Positions 19,698-28,358 are shown, counted from the stretch's first letter. The stretch: DNA of 64,000 bases from Leclercia sp. 29361 (GCF_011290365.1 NZ_CP049786.1:2976001-3040000), one strand, 5' to 3'. Translations and numbers: made by a program. Notes: generated from the sequence alone by a model not told the origin.

Positions 19698-20819
19698 ATG
19701 TCGCTGAAATTGATCAGAAGTCCTCTCTCTCTTGTGCTGGCAGGGTGTCTGGTGACGGCGTTTTCCGCCCAGGCTGATATCGTGATTGGCGTGGCGGGTC
19801 CCTTCACCGGACCGAACGCCACCTATGGGGACCAGTACTGGCACGGCGCGACCCAGGCCGCGGAAGACATTAACGCCGCGGGCGGCATTAATGGCGAGAA
19901 GATCAAACTGGTGCAGGGCGATGACGCCTGTGAACCGAAACAGGCCGTCTCGGTCGCTAACCGTCTGGTTGACCAGGATAAGGTCAAAGCGGTGGTCGGC
20001 CACTTCTGCTCCTCCTCCACCATGCCGGCTTCCGAGGTCTATAACGACGCGGGCGTACTGGCTATCACCCCCGGCTCCACCAACCCGCTGATCACCGAGC
20101 GCGGCATGAGCGACATGTTCCGCATGTGCGGCCGTGATGACCAGCAGGGCCAGGTCGCCGCTGATTTCATTATTGATAAGCTGAAAGCCAAACGGGTGGT
20201 GATCATTCACGATAAAGACACTTACGGCCAGGGGCTGGCGGATGCCACCAAAGCGGCGCTGGCGAAACGTGATGTCAAAGACGTGATGTACGAAGGCCTG
20301 TCCCGCGGCGAAAAAGACTTTAACGCGCTGGTGACCAAAATCGGTGCCCAGAAACCGGACGTGGTCTTCTTTGGCGGCTGTCACCCGGAAGCGGGCCCGC
20401 TGGTGCGCCAGATGCGTGAGCAAGGGGTGCAGGCCAAATTCTTCTCCGGCGACTGTATCGTCAACGAAGAGATGGTCACCGCCGCCGGGGGCGCGCAGTA
20501 CACCAACGGCATCTATATGACCTTCGGCAAAGACCCGCGTCTGATCCCGGAAGGCAAAGCGGTGATCGACAAATTCCGCGCCAGTAAATTCGAGCCGGAA
20601 GGCTACACCCTCTACTCCTACGCCTCCATCCAGGCCATTGCTGCGGCCTTTAAAGCCACCGGTGGGGCCGATCCGGCCAAAGCCAGCGAATGGCTGAAGG
20701 CCAATTCGGTGGATACCGTGATGGGCAAAAAATCCTGGGACAGCAAGGGTGACCTGAAAGTCTCTGACTACGTGGTGTATGAGTGGGACGACAAGGGTAA
20801 ATATAAGGAAGTGCAGTAA
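19698..20819 (+). CDS. Branched-chain amino acid type ABC transporter, periplasmic binding protein (LivJ-like)
   Basis: A 373-residue periplasmic binding protein. The signal peptide MSLKLIRSPLSLVLAGCLVT ends at AQA before DIVIGVAGPFTGPNATYGDQ. E. coli LivJ has a similar LAGC yet is not a lipoprotein. VVGHFCSSSTMPASEVYND and the Cys pair of the N-lobe match LivJ/LivK/BraC, as does NSVDTVMGKKSWDSKGDLK. Start ATG 19698 has AAAAGG upstream. It heads five genes in the order binding protein, livH, livM, livG, livF. This is not the E. coli liv site (near rpoH), so it is a second or species-specific system; the ligand (Leu/Ile/Val or another amino acid) is unproven. Confidence 0.9.
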   Translation: MSLKLIRSPLSLVLAGCLVTAFSAQADIVIGVAGPFTGPNATYGDQYWHGATQAAEDINAAGGINGEKIKLVQGDDACEPKQAVSVANRLVDQDKVKAVVGHFCSSSTMPASEVYNDAGVLAITPGSTNPLITERGMSDMFRMCGRDDQQGQVAADFIIDKLKAKRVVIIHDKDTYGQGLADATKAALAKRDVKDVMYEGLSRGEKDFNALVTKIGAQKPDVVFFGGCHPEAGPLVRQMREQGVQAKFFSGDCIVNEEMVTAAGGAQYTNGIYMTFGKDPRLIPEGKAVIDKFRASKFEPEGYTLYSYASIQAIAAAFKATGGADPAKASEWLKANSVDTVMGKKSWDSKGDLKVSDYVVYEWDDKGKYKEVQ

Positions 20820-20839
20820 GCGGACGGAATCACGCTCAA

Positions 20840-20899
20840 CGTCGGTATGGCGACATACCGACGCACTATAACCCGAGGACCGCAGCGCAACCTGCGGTC
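20840..20899 (+). repeat. Two intercistronic stem-loops after the binding-protein gene
   Basis: CGTCGGTATG-GCGA-CATACCGACG (20840-20863, 10-bp stem with GNRA loop) and GACCGCAG-CGCAAC-CTGCGGTC (20878-20899). They lie between the binding protein and livH. No T-run follows, so they more likely block 3' exonucleases and keep the binding-protein message abundant. Confidence 0.8.
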
Positions 20900-20916
20900 T
20901 AAAACACGAGCGCGCG

Positions 20917-21834
20917 ATGATGGAAACGTTCTTTCTGCAGCAGTTAATCAATGGCCTGACGCTGGGGTCGGTCTACGGATTGATCGCCATTGGCTACACC
21001 ATGGTCTACGGCATTATCGGCATGATTAACTTCGCCCACGGCGAAGTCTATATGATCTCCGCCTATCTCTGCGCCATCGGCCTGGCGCTTCTCTCCTTCT
21101 TCGGGCTGGAATCGTTTCCGCTGCTGATCCTCGGCACGCTGGTCTTCACCATCGTGGTGACCGGGGTGTACGGCTGGACCATCGAGCGCATCGCCTATAA
21201 ACCGCTGCGTAACTCCACGCGCCTGGCCCCGCTGATCTCTGCCATCGGCATGTCGCTGATCCTGCAAAACTACGCCCAAATCAGCCAGGGGCCGCGTCAG
21301 CAGGGGGTGCCTACCATGCTCGACGGCGTGCTGCGCTTTCATATTGGCGAAGGCTTTGTACAGATCACCTACACCAAAGTCTTCATTCTGATCGCCTCGT
21401 TCACCGGGATGCTGCTGCTCACCTGGATAATCAGCAACACCCGGCTCGGGCGAATGTGCCGCGCCGTGCAGCAGGATCGCAAGATGGCGTCGATTCTGGG
21501 CATCAATACCGACCGGATCATCTCCCTGGTGTTTGTGATTGGTGCGGCAATGGCTGGCCTGGCCGGGGTGCTGATCACCATGAACTACGGCACCTTTGAT
21601 TTTTACGCCGGGTTTATCATCGGGATCAAAGCCTTTACCGCCGCCGTCCTTGGCGGGATCGGCTCCCTGCCCGGCGCGATGCTGGGAGGCCTGATCCTCG
21701 GCATTGCCGAGGCGCAATTCTCCGGGATGGTGAACTCCGATTATAAAGACGTGTTCTCGTTTGGATTGCTGGTAGTAATCCTGATTTTCCGTCCTCAGGG
21801 ACTGCTTGGTCGCCCTGTCGTGGCCAAGGTGTGA
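20917..21834 (+). CDS. Branched-chain amino acid type ABC permease (LivH-like)
   Basis: A 305-residue inner-membrane permease with about eight helices. GLTLGSVYGLIAIGYTMVYG at the N-terminus, MINFAHGEVYMI, and late GIKAFTAAVLGGIGSLPGAMLGG define the LivH group. It pairs with the LivM-like subunit. ATG 20917 is directly followed by a second ATG (20920); either may start. No strong ribosome site is visible (ACGAGCGCGCG), in contrast with the next genes. Confidence 0.92.
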   Translation: MMETFFLQQLINGLTLGSVYGLIAIGYTMVYGIIGMINFAHGEVYMISAYLCAIGLALLSFFGLESFPLLILGTLVFTIVVTGVYGWTIERIAYKPLRNSTRLAPLISAIGMSLILQNYAQISQGPRQQGVPTMLDGVLRFHIGEGFVQITYTKVFILIASFTGMLLLTWIISNTRLGRMCRAVQQDRKMASILGINTDRIISLVFVIGAAMAGLAGVLITMNYGTFDFYAGFIIGIKAFTAAVLGGIGSLPGAMLGGLILGIAEAQFSGMVNSDYKDVFSFGLLVVILIFRPQGLLGRPVVAKV

Positions 21835-21844
21835 GGGAAAAAAG

Positions 21845-23146
21845 ATGACTGCACAACTCGTTTCGCAACCCGTTGCCCACGACGGTTTTTCCCTAAAACG
21901 CTGCATTCTCGACGCCATTTTTGCGGGCATGGTGGCGCTGGTGATTTTTGGTCCGGTGGTGGGGGTGGTGCTGGATGGCTACAGCTTTAACTTCGAAGGA
22001 CAGCGGCTGGCGTGGATCATCGCCACGGTGATGACCGGGCGTTTTTTACTGAGTGCCTTTTTAACCACCGCGCCGGGACGACGGGGGATGGCCCGCTTCG
22101 ACAACGATAATACCGGGGTTTACGTTCGGCCGCCGGAGTACAAAAGCCGGATGCGCTGGATCCTGCCCCTGATTATCGCCCTGGCGGTCTGCTTTCCGTT
22201 CGTCGCCACCAAGTACGTGCTGACGGTGGCGATCCTCGGCCTGATCTACGTCCTGCTCGGCCTCGGGCTGAACATCGTGGTCGGGCTCGCGGGGCTGCTG
22301 GACCTCGGCTATGTCGCCTTTTACGCCATCGGTGCCTATGGCCTGGCACTGGGCTATCAGTATCTGGGGCTCGGCTTCTGGTCCATGCTGCCTCTGGCGG
22401 CGCTGATGGCCGCCGCGGCCGGGGCCTTGCTCGGCTTTCCGGTACTGCGCATGCACGGCGACTATCTGGCGATTGTGACCCTCGGCTTCGGGGAGATCAT
22501 CCGCCTGGTGCTGAACAACTGGCTGACCTTTACCGGCGGGCCGAACGGCATCTCCGCCCCGCCTCCGACCCTCTTCGGGCTGGAGTTTGGTCGACGGGCG
22601 AAAGATGGCGGCGTGCCGTTCCACGAGTTCTTCAACCTGACCTTTAACCCTAACCTGAAGTTCATCTTCATCTACGCCATTCTGCTGCTGGTGGTCCTGC
22701 TGGTGCTCTACATCAAGCACCGCCTGACGCGGATGCCGATTGGCCGCGCCTGGGAGGCGCTGCGCGAAGATGAAATCGCCTGCCGCTCCATGGGCCTCAA
22801 CCATGTCCTGGTCAAGCTGTCGGCCTTTACCCTCGGAGCCTCTACCGCGGGCATTGCCGGGGTATTCTTCGCCACCTATCAGGGGTTTGTTAACCCCACC
22901 TCGTTCACCTTCTTTGAGTCGGCTCTGATCCTCGCCATCGTGGTGTTAGGCGGGATGGGATCTACCCTCGGGGTGGTGCTGGCGGCCTTCGTGCTCACCG
23001 TTACCCCGGAGCTGCTGCGTACCTTCGCAGAGTATCGGGTGCTGCTGTTTGGCGTATTAATGGTGGTGATGATGATCTGGCGGCCGCGCGGGCTGATCCG
23101 CATCAACCGCAGCGGCTTTGCGGTACGCAAAGGAGTGGCGCCATGA
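21845..23146 (+). CDS. Branched-chain amino acid type ABC permease (LivM-like)
   Basis: A 433-residue permease with the extended N-terminus typical of LivM (three extra helices before the common core). Core blocks: GLGLNIVVGLAGLLDLGYVA, LGFPVLRMHGDYLAIVTLGF and GMGSTLGVVLAAFV. Start ATG 21845 follows GAGGGAAAAAAG; a frame-open extension upstream overlaps the end of livH and is less likely. The stop overlaps the livG start as ATGA (23143-23146). Confidence 0.93.
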   Translation: MTAQLVSQPVAHDGFSLKRCILDAIFAGMVALVIFGPVVGVVLDGYSFNFEGQRLAWIIATVMTGRFLLSAFLTTAPGRRGMARFDNDNTGVYVRPPEYKSRMRWILPLIIALAVCFPFVATKYVLTVAILGLIYVLLGLGLNIVVGLAGLLDLGYVAFYAIGAYGLALGYQYLGLGFWSMLPLAALMAAAAGALLGFPVLRMHGDYLAIVTLGFGEIIRLVLNNWLTFTGGPNGISAPPPTLFGLEFGRRAKDGGVPFHEFFNLTFNPNLKFIFIYAILLLVVLLVLYIKHRLTRMPIGRAWEALREDEIACRSMGLNHVLVKLSAFTLGASTAGIAGVFFATYQGFVNPTSFTFFESALILAIVVLGGMGSTLGVVLAAFVLTVTPELLRTFAEYRVLLFGVLMVVMMIWRPRGLIRINRSGFAVRKGVAP

Positions 23147-24018
23147 ACGGGACCATCTTAAGCGTCGAGCATCTGATGATGCACTTTGGCGGCATCAAGG
23201 CGCTCAACGACGTCAATCTCGAGGTGCAGCGCGGGTCCATCACCGCCCTGATCGGCCCCAACGGTGCGGGAAAAACCACGGTGTTCAACTGTCTGACCGG
23301 GTTTTATAAGGCCTCCGGGGGCAATATCCTGTTCAACACCCGGAGCAAAACCACCAACGTGATCCAGATCCTGGGGCAGAAATTCCAGCCGGGAGACTGG
23401 ATCAACCCGGCGCAGTTCGGCCAGCGTCTGTTCTACAAGATGTTTGGCGGCACCCACCTGGTGAACCGCGCCGGACTGGCGCGCACCTTCCAGAATATCC
23501 GCCTGTTCCGCGAGATGTCGGTGGTGGAGAACCTGCTGGTGGCGCAGCACATGCGGGTCAACCGCAACCTGCTGGCCGGGGTGCTGAACACTCCTGCCTA
23601 CCGTCGCGCGGAAAGCGATGCCCTGGACCGGGCCTTTTACTGGCTGGAAGTGGTGGATCTGGTGGATTGCGCCAACCGGCTGGCGGGGGAGATGTCCTAC
23701 GGCCAGCAGCGGCGGCTCGAGATTGCCCGGGCCATGTGTACCGGGCCGGAGATGATCTGTCTTGATGAACCGGCCGCCGGGCTCAACCCGGTGGAGACCC
23801 ACACGCTGAGTAACATCATCCGTTTCCTGCGCGATCGCCACGACATTACGGTGCTGCTGATCGAACATGATATGGGGATGGTGATGGAGATATCGGATCA
23901 CATTATCGTGCTCGACCACGGGGATGTGATTGCCCAGGGCAAACCGGCACAGATCCAGCACGATGAAAAAGTCATTGCCGCCTATCTGGGCACCGATGAG
24001 AGCGAGGTCAGTGTATGA
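23143..24018 (+). CDS. Branched-chain amino acid type ABC ATPase (LivG-like)
   Basis: A 291-residue ATPase. Walker A GPNGAGKTT, the LivG insertion with RTFQNIRLFREMSVVENL, signature MSYGQQRRLE, Walker B MICLDEPAAGLNP, and the H-loop LLIEHDMGMVM are all present. It is longer than LivG of E. coli (255) by an insert around residues 70-105 (NTRSKTTNVIQILGQKF), as seen in several LivG proteins. Starts by ATGA overlap with livM. Confidence 0.93.
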   Translation: MNGTILSVEHLMMHFGGIKALNDVNLEVQRGSITALIGPNGAGKTTVFNCLTGFYKASGGNILFNTRSKTTNVIQILGQKFQPGDWINPAQFGQRLFYKMFGGTHLVNRAGLARTFQNIRLFREMSVVENLLVAQHMRVNRNLLAGVLNTPAYRRAESDALDRAFYWLEVVDLVDCANRLAGEMSYGQQRRLEIARAMCTGPEMICLDEPAAGLNPVETHTLSNIIRFLRDRHDITVLLIEHDMGMVMEISDHIIVLDHGDVIAQGKPAQIQHDEKVIAAYLGTDESEVSV

Positions 24019-24731
24019 GTGAGGCAATGCTGGAGTTTCGTCAGGTGGATGTCTATTACGGTGTGATCCAGGCGCTGAAGCAGGTGTCGTTGCAGGTCAA
24101 CGCCGGTGAAACCGTGGCGCTGATCGGCGCTAACGGGGCGGGAAAATCGACCCTGCTGATGTCCATTTTCGGCCAGCCGCGGGTGCGCAACGGGCAAATT
24201 CTGTTTTGCGGGGAGGACATTAGCCACAAATCGACCCACTACGTCGCCTCAGGGGGCATAGCCCAGGCCCCGGAGGGGCGGCGCATCTTCCCCGATATGA
24301 CCGTCGAAGAGAACCTGCTGATGGGTACCATCCCCATTGGCAATCAGTTTGCGGCAGAGGATCTGCAGAGCATGTTTGATCTCTTTCCACGCCTGAAGGA
24401 GCGGCGCAAACAGCGGGCAATGACCATGTCCGGCGGCGAGCAGCAGATGCTGGCCATCGCCCGGGCGTTGATGAGTCGGCCAAAACTGTTGCTGCTGGAT
24501 GAGCCGAGCCTGGGGTTAGCGCCGATTGTGGTGAAGCAGATCTTCCAGACCCTGCGGGAGCTGGCGCGTAACGGGATGACGATTTTCCTCGTCGAGCAGA
24601 ACGCGCACCATGCGCTGAAGCTCTCCGACCGCGGGTATGTGATGGTCAACGGCCAGATCCGCCTGAGCGGCAGCGGCGAGGAGCTGCTGGGCAATCAGGA
24701 GGTCAGAAAAGCCTATCTGGGGGGCGCCTGA
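24015..24731 (+). CDS. Branched-chain amino acid type ABC ATPase (LivF-like)
   Basis: A 238-residue ATPase, the LivF partner of LivG. Walker A GANGAGKST, APEGRRIFPDMTVEENL, signature MSGGEQQMLA, Walker B LLLLDEPSLGLAP and H-loop LVEQNAHHAL are in the expected order. It overlaps the LivG-like gene as ATGA (24015-24018) and is last in the operon. It ends 12 bases from the convergent phosphoethanolamine-transferase gene. Confidence 0.93.
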   Translation: MSEAMLEFRQVDVYYGVIQALKQVSLQVNAGETVALIGANGAGKSTLLMSIFGQPRVRNGQILFCGEDISHKSTHYVASGGIAQAPEGRRIFPDMTVEENLLMGTIPIGNQFAAEDLQSMFDLFPRLKERRKQRAMTMSGGEQQMLAIARALMSRPKLLLLDEPSLGLAPIVVKQIFQTLRELARNGMTIFLVEQNAHHALKLSDRGYVMVNGQIRLSGSGEELLGNQEVRKAYLGGA

Positions 24732-24743
24732 CCGGGGGCAAGA

Positions 24744-26315
24744 TCAGTGGAGATCGTCAGGAAGCTGCGCATAATCCACTTTTTGCAGCTTAAAGTTCAT
24801 CACCCAGGGCGTGCCGGCATCCTGCTCCGAGACAAAGGGGTATTTCGGGGTTATCTCTTTCGCCTCGATCCCGGTCCAGACCGAGAAGAAATCGAGAAAA
24901 TCGTTGGCAGAACGCCGGGCTTTAATCAGGCGATGTGCTTTGTCGTCGCTGGACATGATCATAAAGGGCACCTGATAGTTTTGCTGGAAGGCATCGCCAT
25001 GGGCCATATATTGCCCGCCAGTCAGACGGGCTTTATAGGTCAGCCCGTGGTCAGAGAAATAGACCATCGAGAAACTGTCACCGCTATTTTGCAGCTGCTC
25101 ATAAAGCTTTTTTAACAGGGTATCGGTCTGGGTGATGCTGTAGATGTAGCAGGAGGTCTCTTTCGACTGCACAAACTCGAGGTATTTCCCCTGAGTGCGC
25201 TCGCAGGCTTGCGGGTGTGAGCCCATCAGATGCAGGACGATCAGCCGCGGCTCGGTACGCGGAGCGGACAATACCTGCTGCGTCATCTGCAGCAGGGCTT
25301 CATCCCGTGGGTTATTTTCATCTTCGTAATAGCCTTTGCGCAGAAACTGTACCTCATCCGCACGCTTCGCAATGCTGGCGATGGCGGTATCGTACTCGCC
25401 AATTTGCCCCTGATTAGAGAACCACCAGGTGCGGAACCCGGCGCGGTTCGCCAGGGTGACGACGTTATTCTGGTATTCCGGGCTCCCTCCGCTCACCCGG
25501 CTCAGGGAGTGGCCCAGAGAGGTTTGGGTGGAGGCGCTGGCGGAGATAAAATCCGTGAATAACGTGCCATTAACAGCGCTGGCAAAGGGCGTGTTATTCC
25601 ACTGTCCGCCAAAGGCACCCAGGGCATCCCGCCGTGCGCTTTCGCCGATCACCATCACGTAATTGTGGTAGCGGGGCTTCACCGCCAGTACGGTCCAGTT
25701 GTCCTTCATCTTCGCCAGCTCCAGCATATGGGCCTTTTCCTGCACCACTTCCTGGTTGTTGATCACCACATCCTTCACAAAGCGGAACACCGGATAACCC
25801 ACATCCAGCAGGGTGAAGTTTCCCCAGTAGACGAGGTTTTTCGCCGGGGTCATAAAGAAACAGGCCACGCTGAAGGCCAGACACAACATATCCAGGCGGC
25901 GCCAGGGCTGTTTTGGCCCAATTTTACGCGCCAGCGCCACCCCGCCTAACGCCAGAATGACTAAAGAGACCAGATAGCTGTGCCACGGGAATATCGTCAG
26001 GATCTCGACGGATTCATTGACGTTGGTGGCGTGGAGCGCCAGCAGGGTATTGAAATTCGGTGCGCCATAGGCCTGTTGAAAGGGGTAGTACATGGCCGCC
26101 AGCAGGCTGCAGAGGAGAATGACCCCTTTCTGCACCTGAGGGGCAAACCGCCAGAGGACAAACAAGACGCAGCAAAATGCTACCGAATAGAGCAGGCTAA
26201 ATGAATATCCAAACGAGTAATTAATCAGCACCGACTGGAGAAAATAAAACGCTGCCCACGGATTAAGGGTAATATCGCGCATCCAGAGGGTATATTTACT
26301 CGCTGTAATATTCAT
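24744..26315 (-). CDS. Phosphoethanolamine-transferase-like membrane enzyme (sulfatase fold)
   Basis: A 523-residue protein: about five N-terminal membrane helices (residues 1-165), then a periplasmic alkaline-phosphatase/sulfatase domain. The nucleophile motif is VMVIGESARRDALGAFG; most EptA-type enzymes have Thr here, so Ser or a neighbouring residue would serve, as in CptA/OpgE-like members (GES). FSDHGLTY and YMAHGDAFQQNYQVPF provide the metal-binding Asp-His and His. It probably moves phosphoethanolamine from phosphatidylethanolamine to lipid A core, a glucan or another envelope acceptor, but the acceptor is unknown. Start ATG 26315 has AAGG seven bases ahead; a GTG 42 bases upstream lacks a ribosome site. 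Confidence 0.82.
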   Translation of the reverse strand: MNITASKYTLWMRDITLNPWAAFYFLQSVLINYSFGYSFSLLYSVAFCCVLFVLWRFAPQVQKGVILLCSLLAAMYYPFQQAYGAPNFNTLLALHATNVNESVEILTIFPWHSYLVSLVILALGGVALARKIGPKQPWRRLDMLCLAFSVACFFMTPAKNLVYWGNFTLLDVGYPVFRFVKDVVINNQEVVQEKAHMLELAKMKDNWTVLAVKPRYHNYVMVIGESARRDALGAFGGQWNNTPFASAVNGTLFTDFISASASTQTSLGHSLSRVSGGSPEYQNNVVTLANRAGFRTWWFSNQGQIGEYDTAIASIAKRADEVQFLRKGYYEDENNPRDEALLQMTQQVLSAPRTEPRLIVLHLMGSHPQACERTQGKYLEFVQSKETSCYIYSITQTDTLLKKLYEQLQNSGDSFSMVYFSDHGLTYKARLTGGQYMAHGDAFQQNYQVPFMIMSSDDKAHRLIKARRSANDFLDFFSVWTGIEAKEITPKYPFVSEQDAGTPWVMNFKLQKVDYAQLPDDLH

Positions 26316-26526
26316 ATTGACCTTAATCCACACTAAGCCGCAATAAAATGCAGACACCAGGGATCAACAAACCGCCGGGGACGGCGATATAGGGATAAAA
26401 ATGGAGCGTTTTATGGAGAAACTAATCCAAAGATAGAGCGCGCAGGCGGGAAGGTCAACGCTGTGTAACCAGATATTACGCAAACGGAAGCAATATCATC
26501 ATAATTTATTAATAATTGCGTGGTAG

Positions 26527-26557
26527 CACGTCTTTCCCAAAATTTGAGAAAGACGTG
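26527..26557. repeat. 31-bp near-perfect palindrome
   Basis: Arms CACGTCTTTC (26527-26536) and GAAAGACGTG (26548-26557), with an inner CCAAAATTTGA that continues the symmetry (CAAA/TTTG). It lies in the 285-base gap between the merP-like gene and the phosphoethanolamine-transferase gene. It could be an operator or a processed RNA structure; there is no T-run. Confidence 0.6.
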
Positions 26558-26600
26558 AATACGATAATAATAATTAAGCCATCAGGCATTATTATTATAT

Positions 26601-26882
26601 TTACGGTTTTTCAATGCGGTTCACGGTTGCCGTATAGCCTGTTTTCGCCACCGCCTCTAATAACGTCCCGGTCGGGAAACCTTCCGGAACGATAACGTCG
26701 GTTTGGCGCGTCTTCAACGACGCTTTCGCTTTCACCACCCCTTCCGTTTCACGCAGGGCCTGGTTAACCGAAATCACGCACAGCGAGCAGGTCATGCCCT
26801 GCACATCCAGCACCACTTTTTCGTTTGCAGCCTGTGCGCACAGGGGCAGCAACAGACTCGCGGTTATCAGCAGTCGTTTCAT
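26601..26882 (-). CDS. MerP-like periplasmic heavy-metal-binding protein
   Basis: A 93-residue HMA-domain protein. Signal peptide MKRLLITASLLLPLCAQA, then EKVVLDVQGMTCSLCVISVN with the metal-binding Cys32 and Cys35 of the GMTCxxC motif. The CVISV after the motif differs from MerP proper (CPITV-like) but resembles. It overlaps the upstream MerT-like gene as ATGA (26879-26882). It is too short to be part of an ATPase. The metal is not known; mercury is only one option because merA and merR are absent. Confidence 0.86.
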   Translation of the reverse strand: MKRLLITASLLLPLCAQAANEKVVLDVQGMTCSLCVISVNQALRETEGVVKAKASLKTRQTDVIVPEGFPTGTLLEAVAKTGYTATVNRIEKP

Positions 26883-27235
26883 TCCATCACCTCATAATAC
26901 CAGGCCACCACCGTGGGGTAGAACAGCACCAGCAACAGCACCGGCAGCGAGAGCCAGAACAGCAGACGCATCTGCCCCAGCGTCATCCGCCCGGTACACC
27001 ACGGCCGCGTTGAAAAATAGAGCCGCCAGAATACCCGCAGCATCAGCCCTGTCGAGAGCAGGATCATCGGCACCCGCAGGAATTCGAGCTGGCTGAGCCC
27101 GGCAAAACCGGCAGCCGATATACCAAACAGCAAATAGAGCAGCGGTCCGACGCAGCACAGCCCGGCGGTGACGGCCGCCGCAGCCGCCGTCAGCAGGGTC
27201 AGCCCCGCCCCTTTAGCGTTGTTCTGTTGAGACAT
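26879..27235 (-). CDS. MerT-like inner-membrane metal transport protein
   Basis: A 118-residue protein with three hydrophobic helices. The first holds adjacent cysteines Cys27-Cys28 in AGLCCVGPLLYLLFGISAAG, the signature of MerT that accepts metal from MerP. MerT usually has a second cytoplasmic Cys pair, but here only Cys80 (RPWCTG) is seen. I start at ATG 27235 (MSQQNNAKGAG), which overlaps the transglutaminase-like gene by 23 nt; longer readings are inside that gene. Middle gene of a three-gene operon. Confidence 0.85.
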   Translation of the reverse strand: MSQQNNAKGAGLTLLTAAAAAVTAGLCCVGPLLYLLFGISAAGFAGLSQLEFLRVPMILLSTGLMLRVFWRLYFSTRPWCTGRMTLGQMRLLFWLSLPVLLLVLFYPTVVAWYYEVME

Positions 27236-28358
27236 AGTGGTAGGTAAACACCTTTGGATCGTAAAAATTGAGCGGGTCGCCGTCCACTTCGGCATAGGGG
27301 TAACCAAAGTTATTCACTGCCCCCTGCTCCGTCGCCGGATAGAGTTCAAAATCGCGCCCGTAGTTGAAGCCCACCCAGTTCATCTCCCAGTTGCCGAACA
27401 GGTAAGCATTTACCGCCTGCACATCGGGGTCCTGATGGGCTTTTTTCTCCGCCAGACGCATTTTGGTGACGTCAGCCGGATCGCACGGCAGCCAGCCATA
27501 TCCTGCCAGATAAAATTCTGCCCGGCAGTGCTGTCCGCCGCTAACGTCGGACACGCCCGCGCTGTCGGCCTTGCCGAAGGCGCTTTTCGAGTAGCGTTCC
27601 AGCTTGTTGGCCTTGCCCAGACGGATGCCGAACAGCTCCCGCGCCGGGATACCACTGGCGCGCGCCAGGGCGACAAACACCGAGCTGATGTCGGTACATT
27701 TGCCGCTGAGCTTGCCGCTTTGCAGAATAGTTGCCACATCGCCGGTGCCACAGCCAATCACGTCGTTATCGCGCTCCATATGACTGCTGACCCACTCGTA
27801 GATCAGGCGCGCTTTTTTCAGCGGATCGGTTTCGCCGGCCGTGATTTTTTGCGCCGTTTCGCGCACCAGGCCATCAACCGGAGTATGCGTCGTTGGCAGC
27901 AGGTACGGCTTCACCGCCAGCGGGTAGACAATCTGCTCCGGCGCCTGCCAGTTTTTCAGGGCGTCCTGTTTCAGCGGCTCCCAGTCTGCCGTTTCGATCT
28001 CCAGATCGAGCTGCAGGAGTAGATCGCCTTCTGATTTCGGCCAGGTCGCAAACAGCGTTTTCGCGCCGTAGCTATTATTGGTGGTGATATAGGCCTGCTG
28101 ATAGTTGCCGCTGAACGACAGGCCGGTCATCTGCTGAAAGGCGGTATCCACCGGCAGTGGGATCCAGAGTTTGACCACCCCGCTGGAGCCCTGGGGCGGT
28201 GCCAGCTTATAGGTTTGCGATAAGACGAAACGGCGGCGCATCACCGGCGCGGCGAGCGGCGCGCTGTTATGTACCACAGTCTGGCTGGCGACGGCCGGGC
28301 CTACTAAGCCTGCGGCAGAGAGAAGTACGCTGTTTTTAAGAAATTGTCGACGCTGCAT
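27213..28358 (-). CDS. Tat-exported transglutaminase-like (papain-fold) protein
   Basis: A 381-residue protein. The N-terminus MQRRQFLKNSVLLSAAGLVG is a twin-arginine signal ending near AVASQ. The catalytic triad of the transglutaminase-like superfamily is readable: Cys221 in GKCTDISSVFVALARASGIP, His277 in GGQHCRAEFYLAGYGW, and Asp293 in LPCDPADV. Members act as proteases, amidases or transglutaminases; the activity cannot be told here. It overlaps the MerT-like gene by 23 nt and leads an operon with MerT- and MerP-like proteins, suggesting a role tied to periplasmic metal handling. Confidence 0.83.
   Translation of the reverse strand: MQRRQFLKNSVLLSAAGLVGPAVASQTVVHNSAPLAAPVMRRRFVLSQTYKLAPPQGSSGVVKLWIPLPVDTAFQQMTGLSFSGNYQQAYITTNNSYGAKTLFATWPKSEGDLLLQLDLEIETADWEPLKQDALKNWQAPEQIVYPLAVKPYLLPTTHTPVDGLVRETAQKITAGETDPLKKARLIYEWVSSHMERDNDVIGCGTGDVATILQSGKLSGKCTDISSVFVALARASGIPARELFGIRLGKANKLERYSKSAFGKADSAGVSDVSGGQHCRAEFYLAGYGWLPCDPADVTKMRLAEKKAHQDPDVQAVNAYLFGNWEMNWVGFNYGRDFELYPATEQGAVNNFGYPYAEVDGDPLNFYDPKVFTYHYVSTEQR

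Noticed and set aside
19653..20951. 432-codon open frame on the minus strand
   Set aside because: Antisense to the LivJ-like gene; His/Arg/Gly-rich shadow with no domain.
20944..21930. 328-codon minus-strand frame across livH
   Set aside because: Shadow of the permease gene; no ribosome site and no recognisable protein.
26601..27235. A mercury-resistance operon
   Set aside because: Only MerT- and MerP-like genes are present; there is no merR, merA or merC/D, and the MerT-like protein lacks the second Cys pair.
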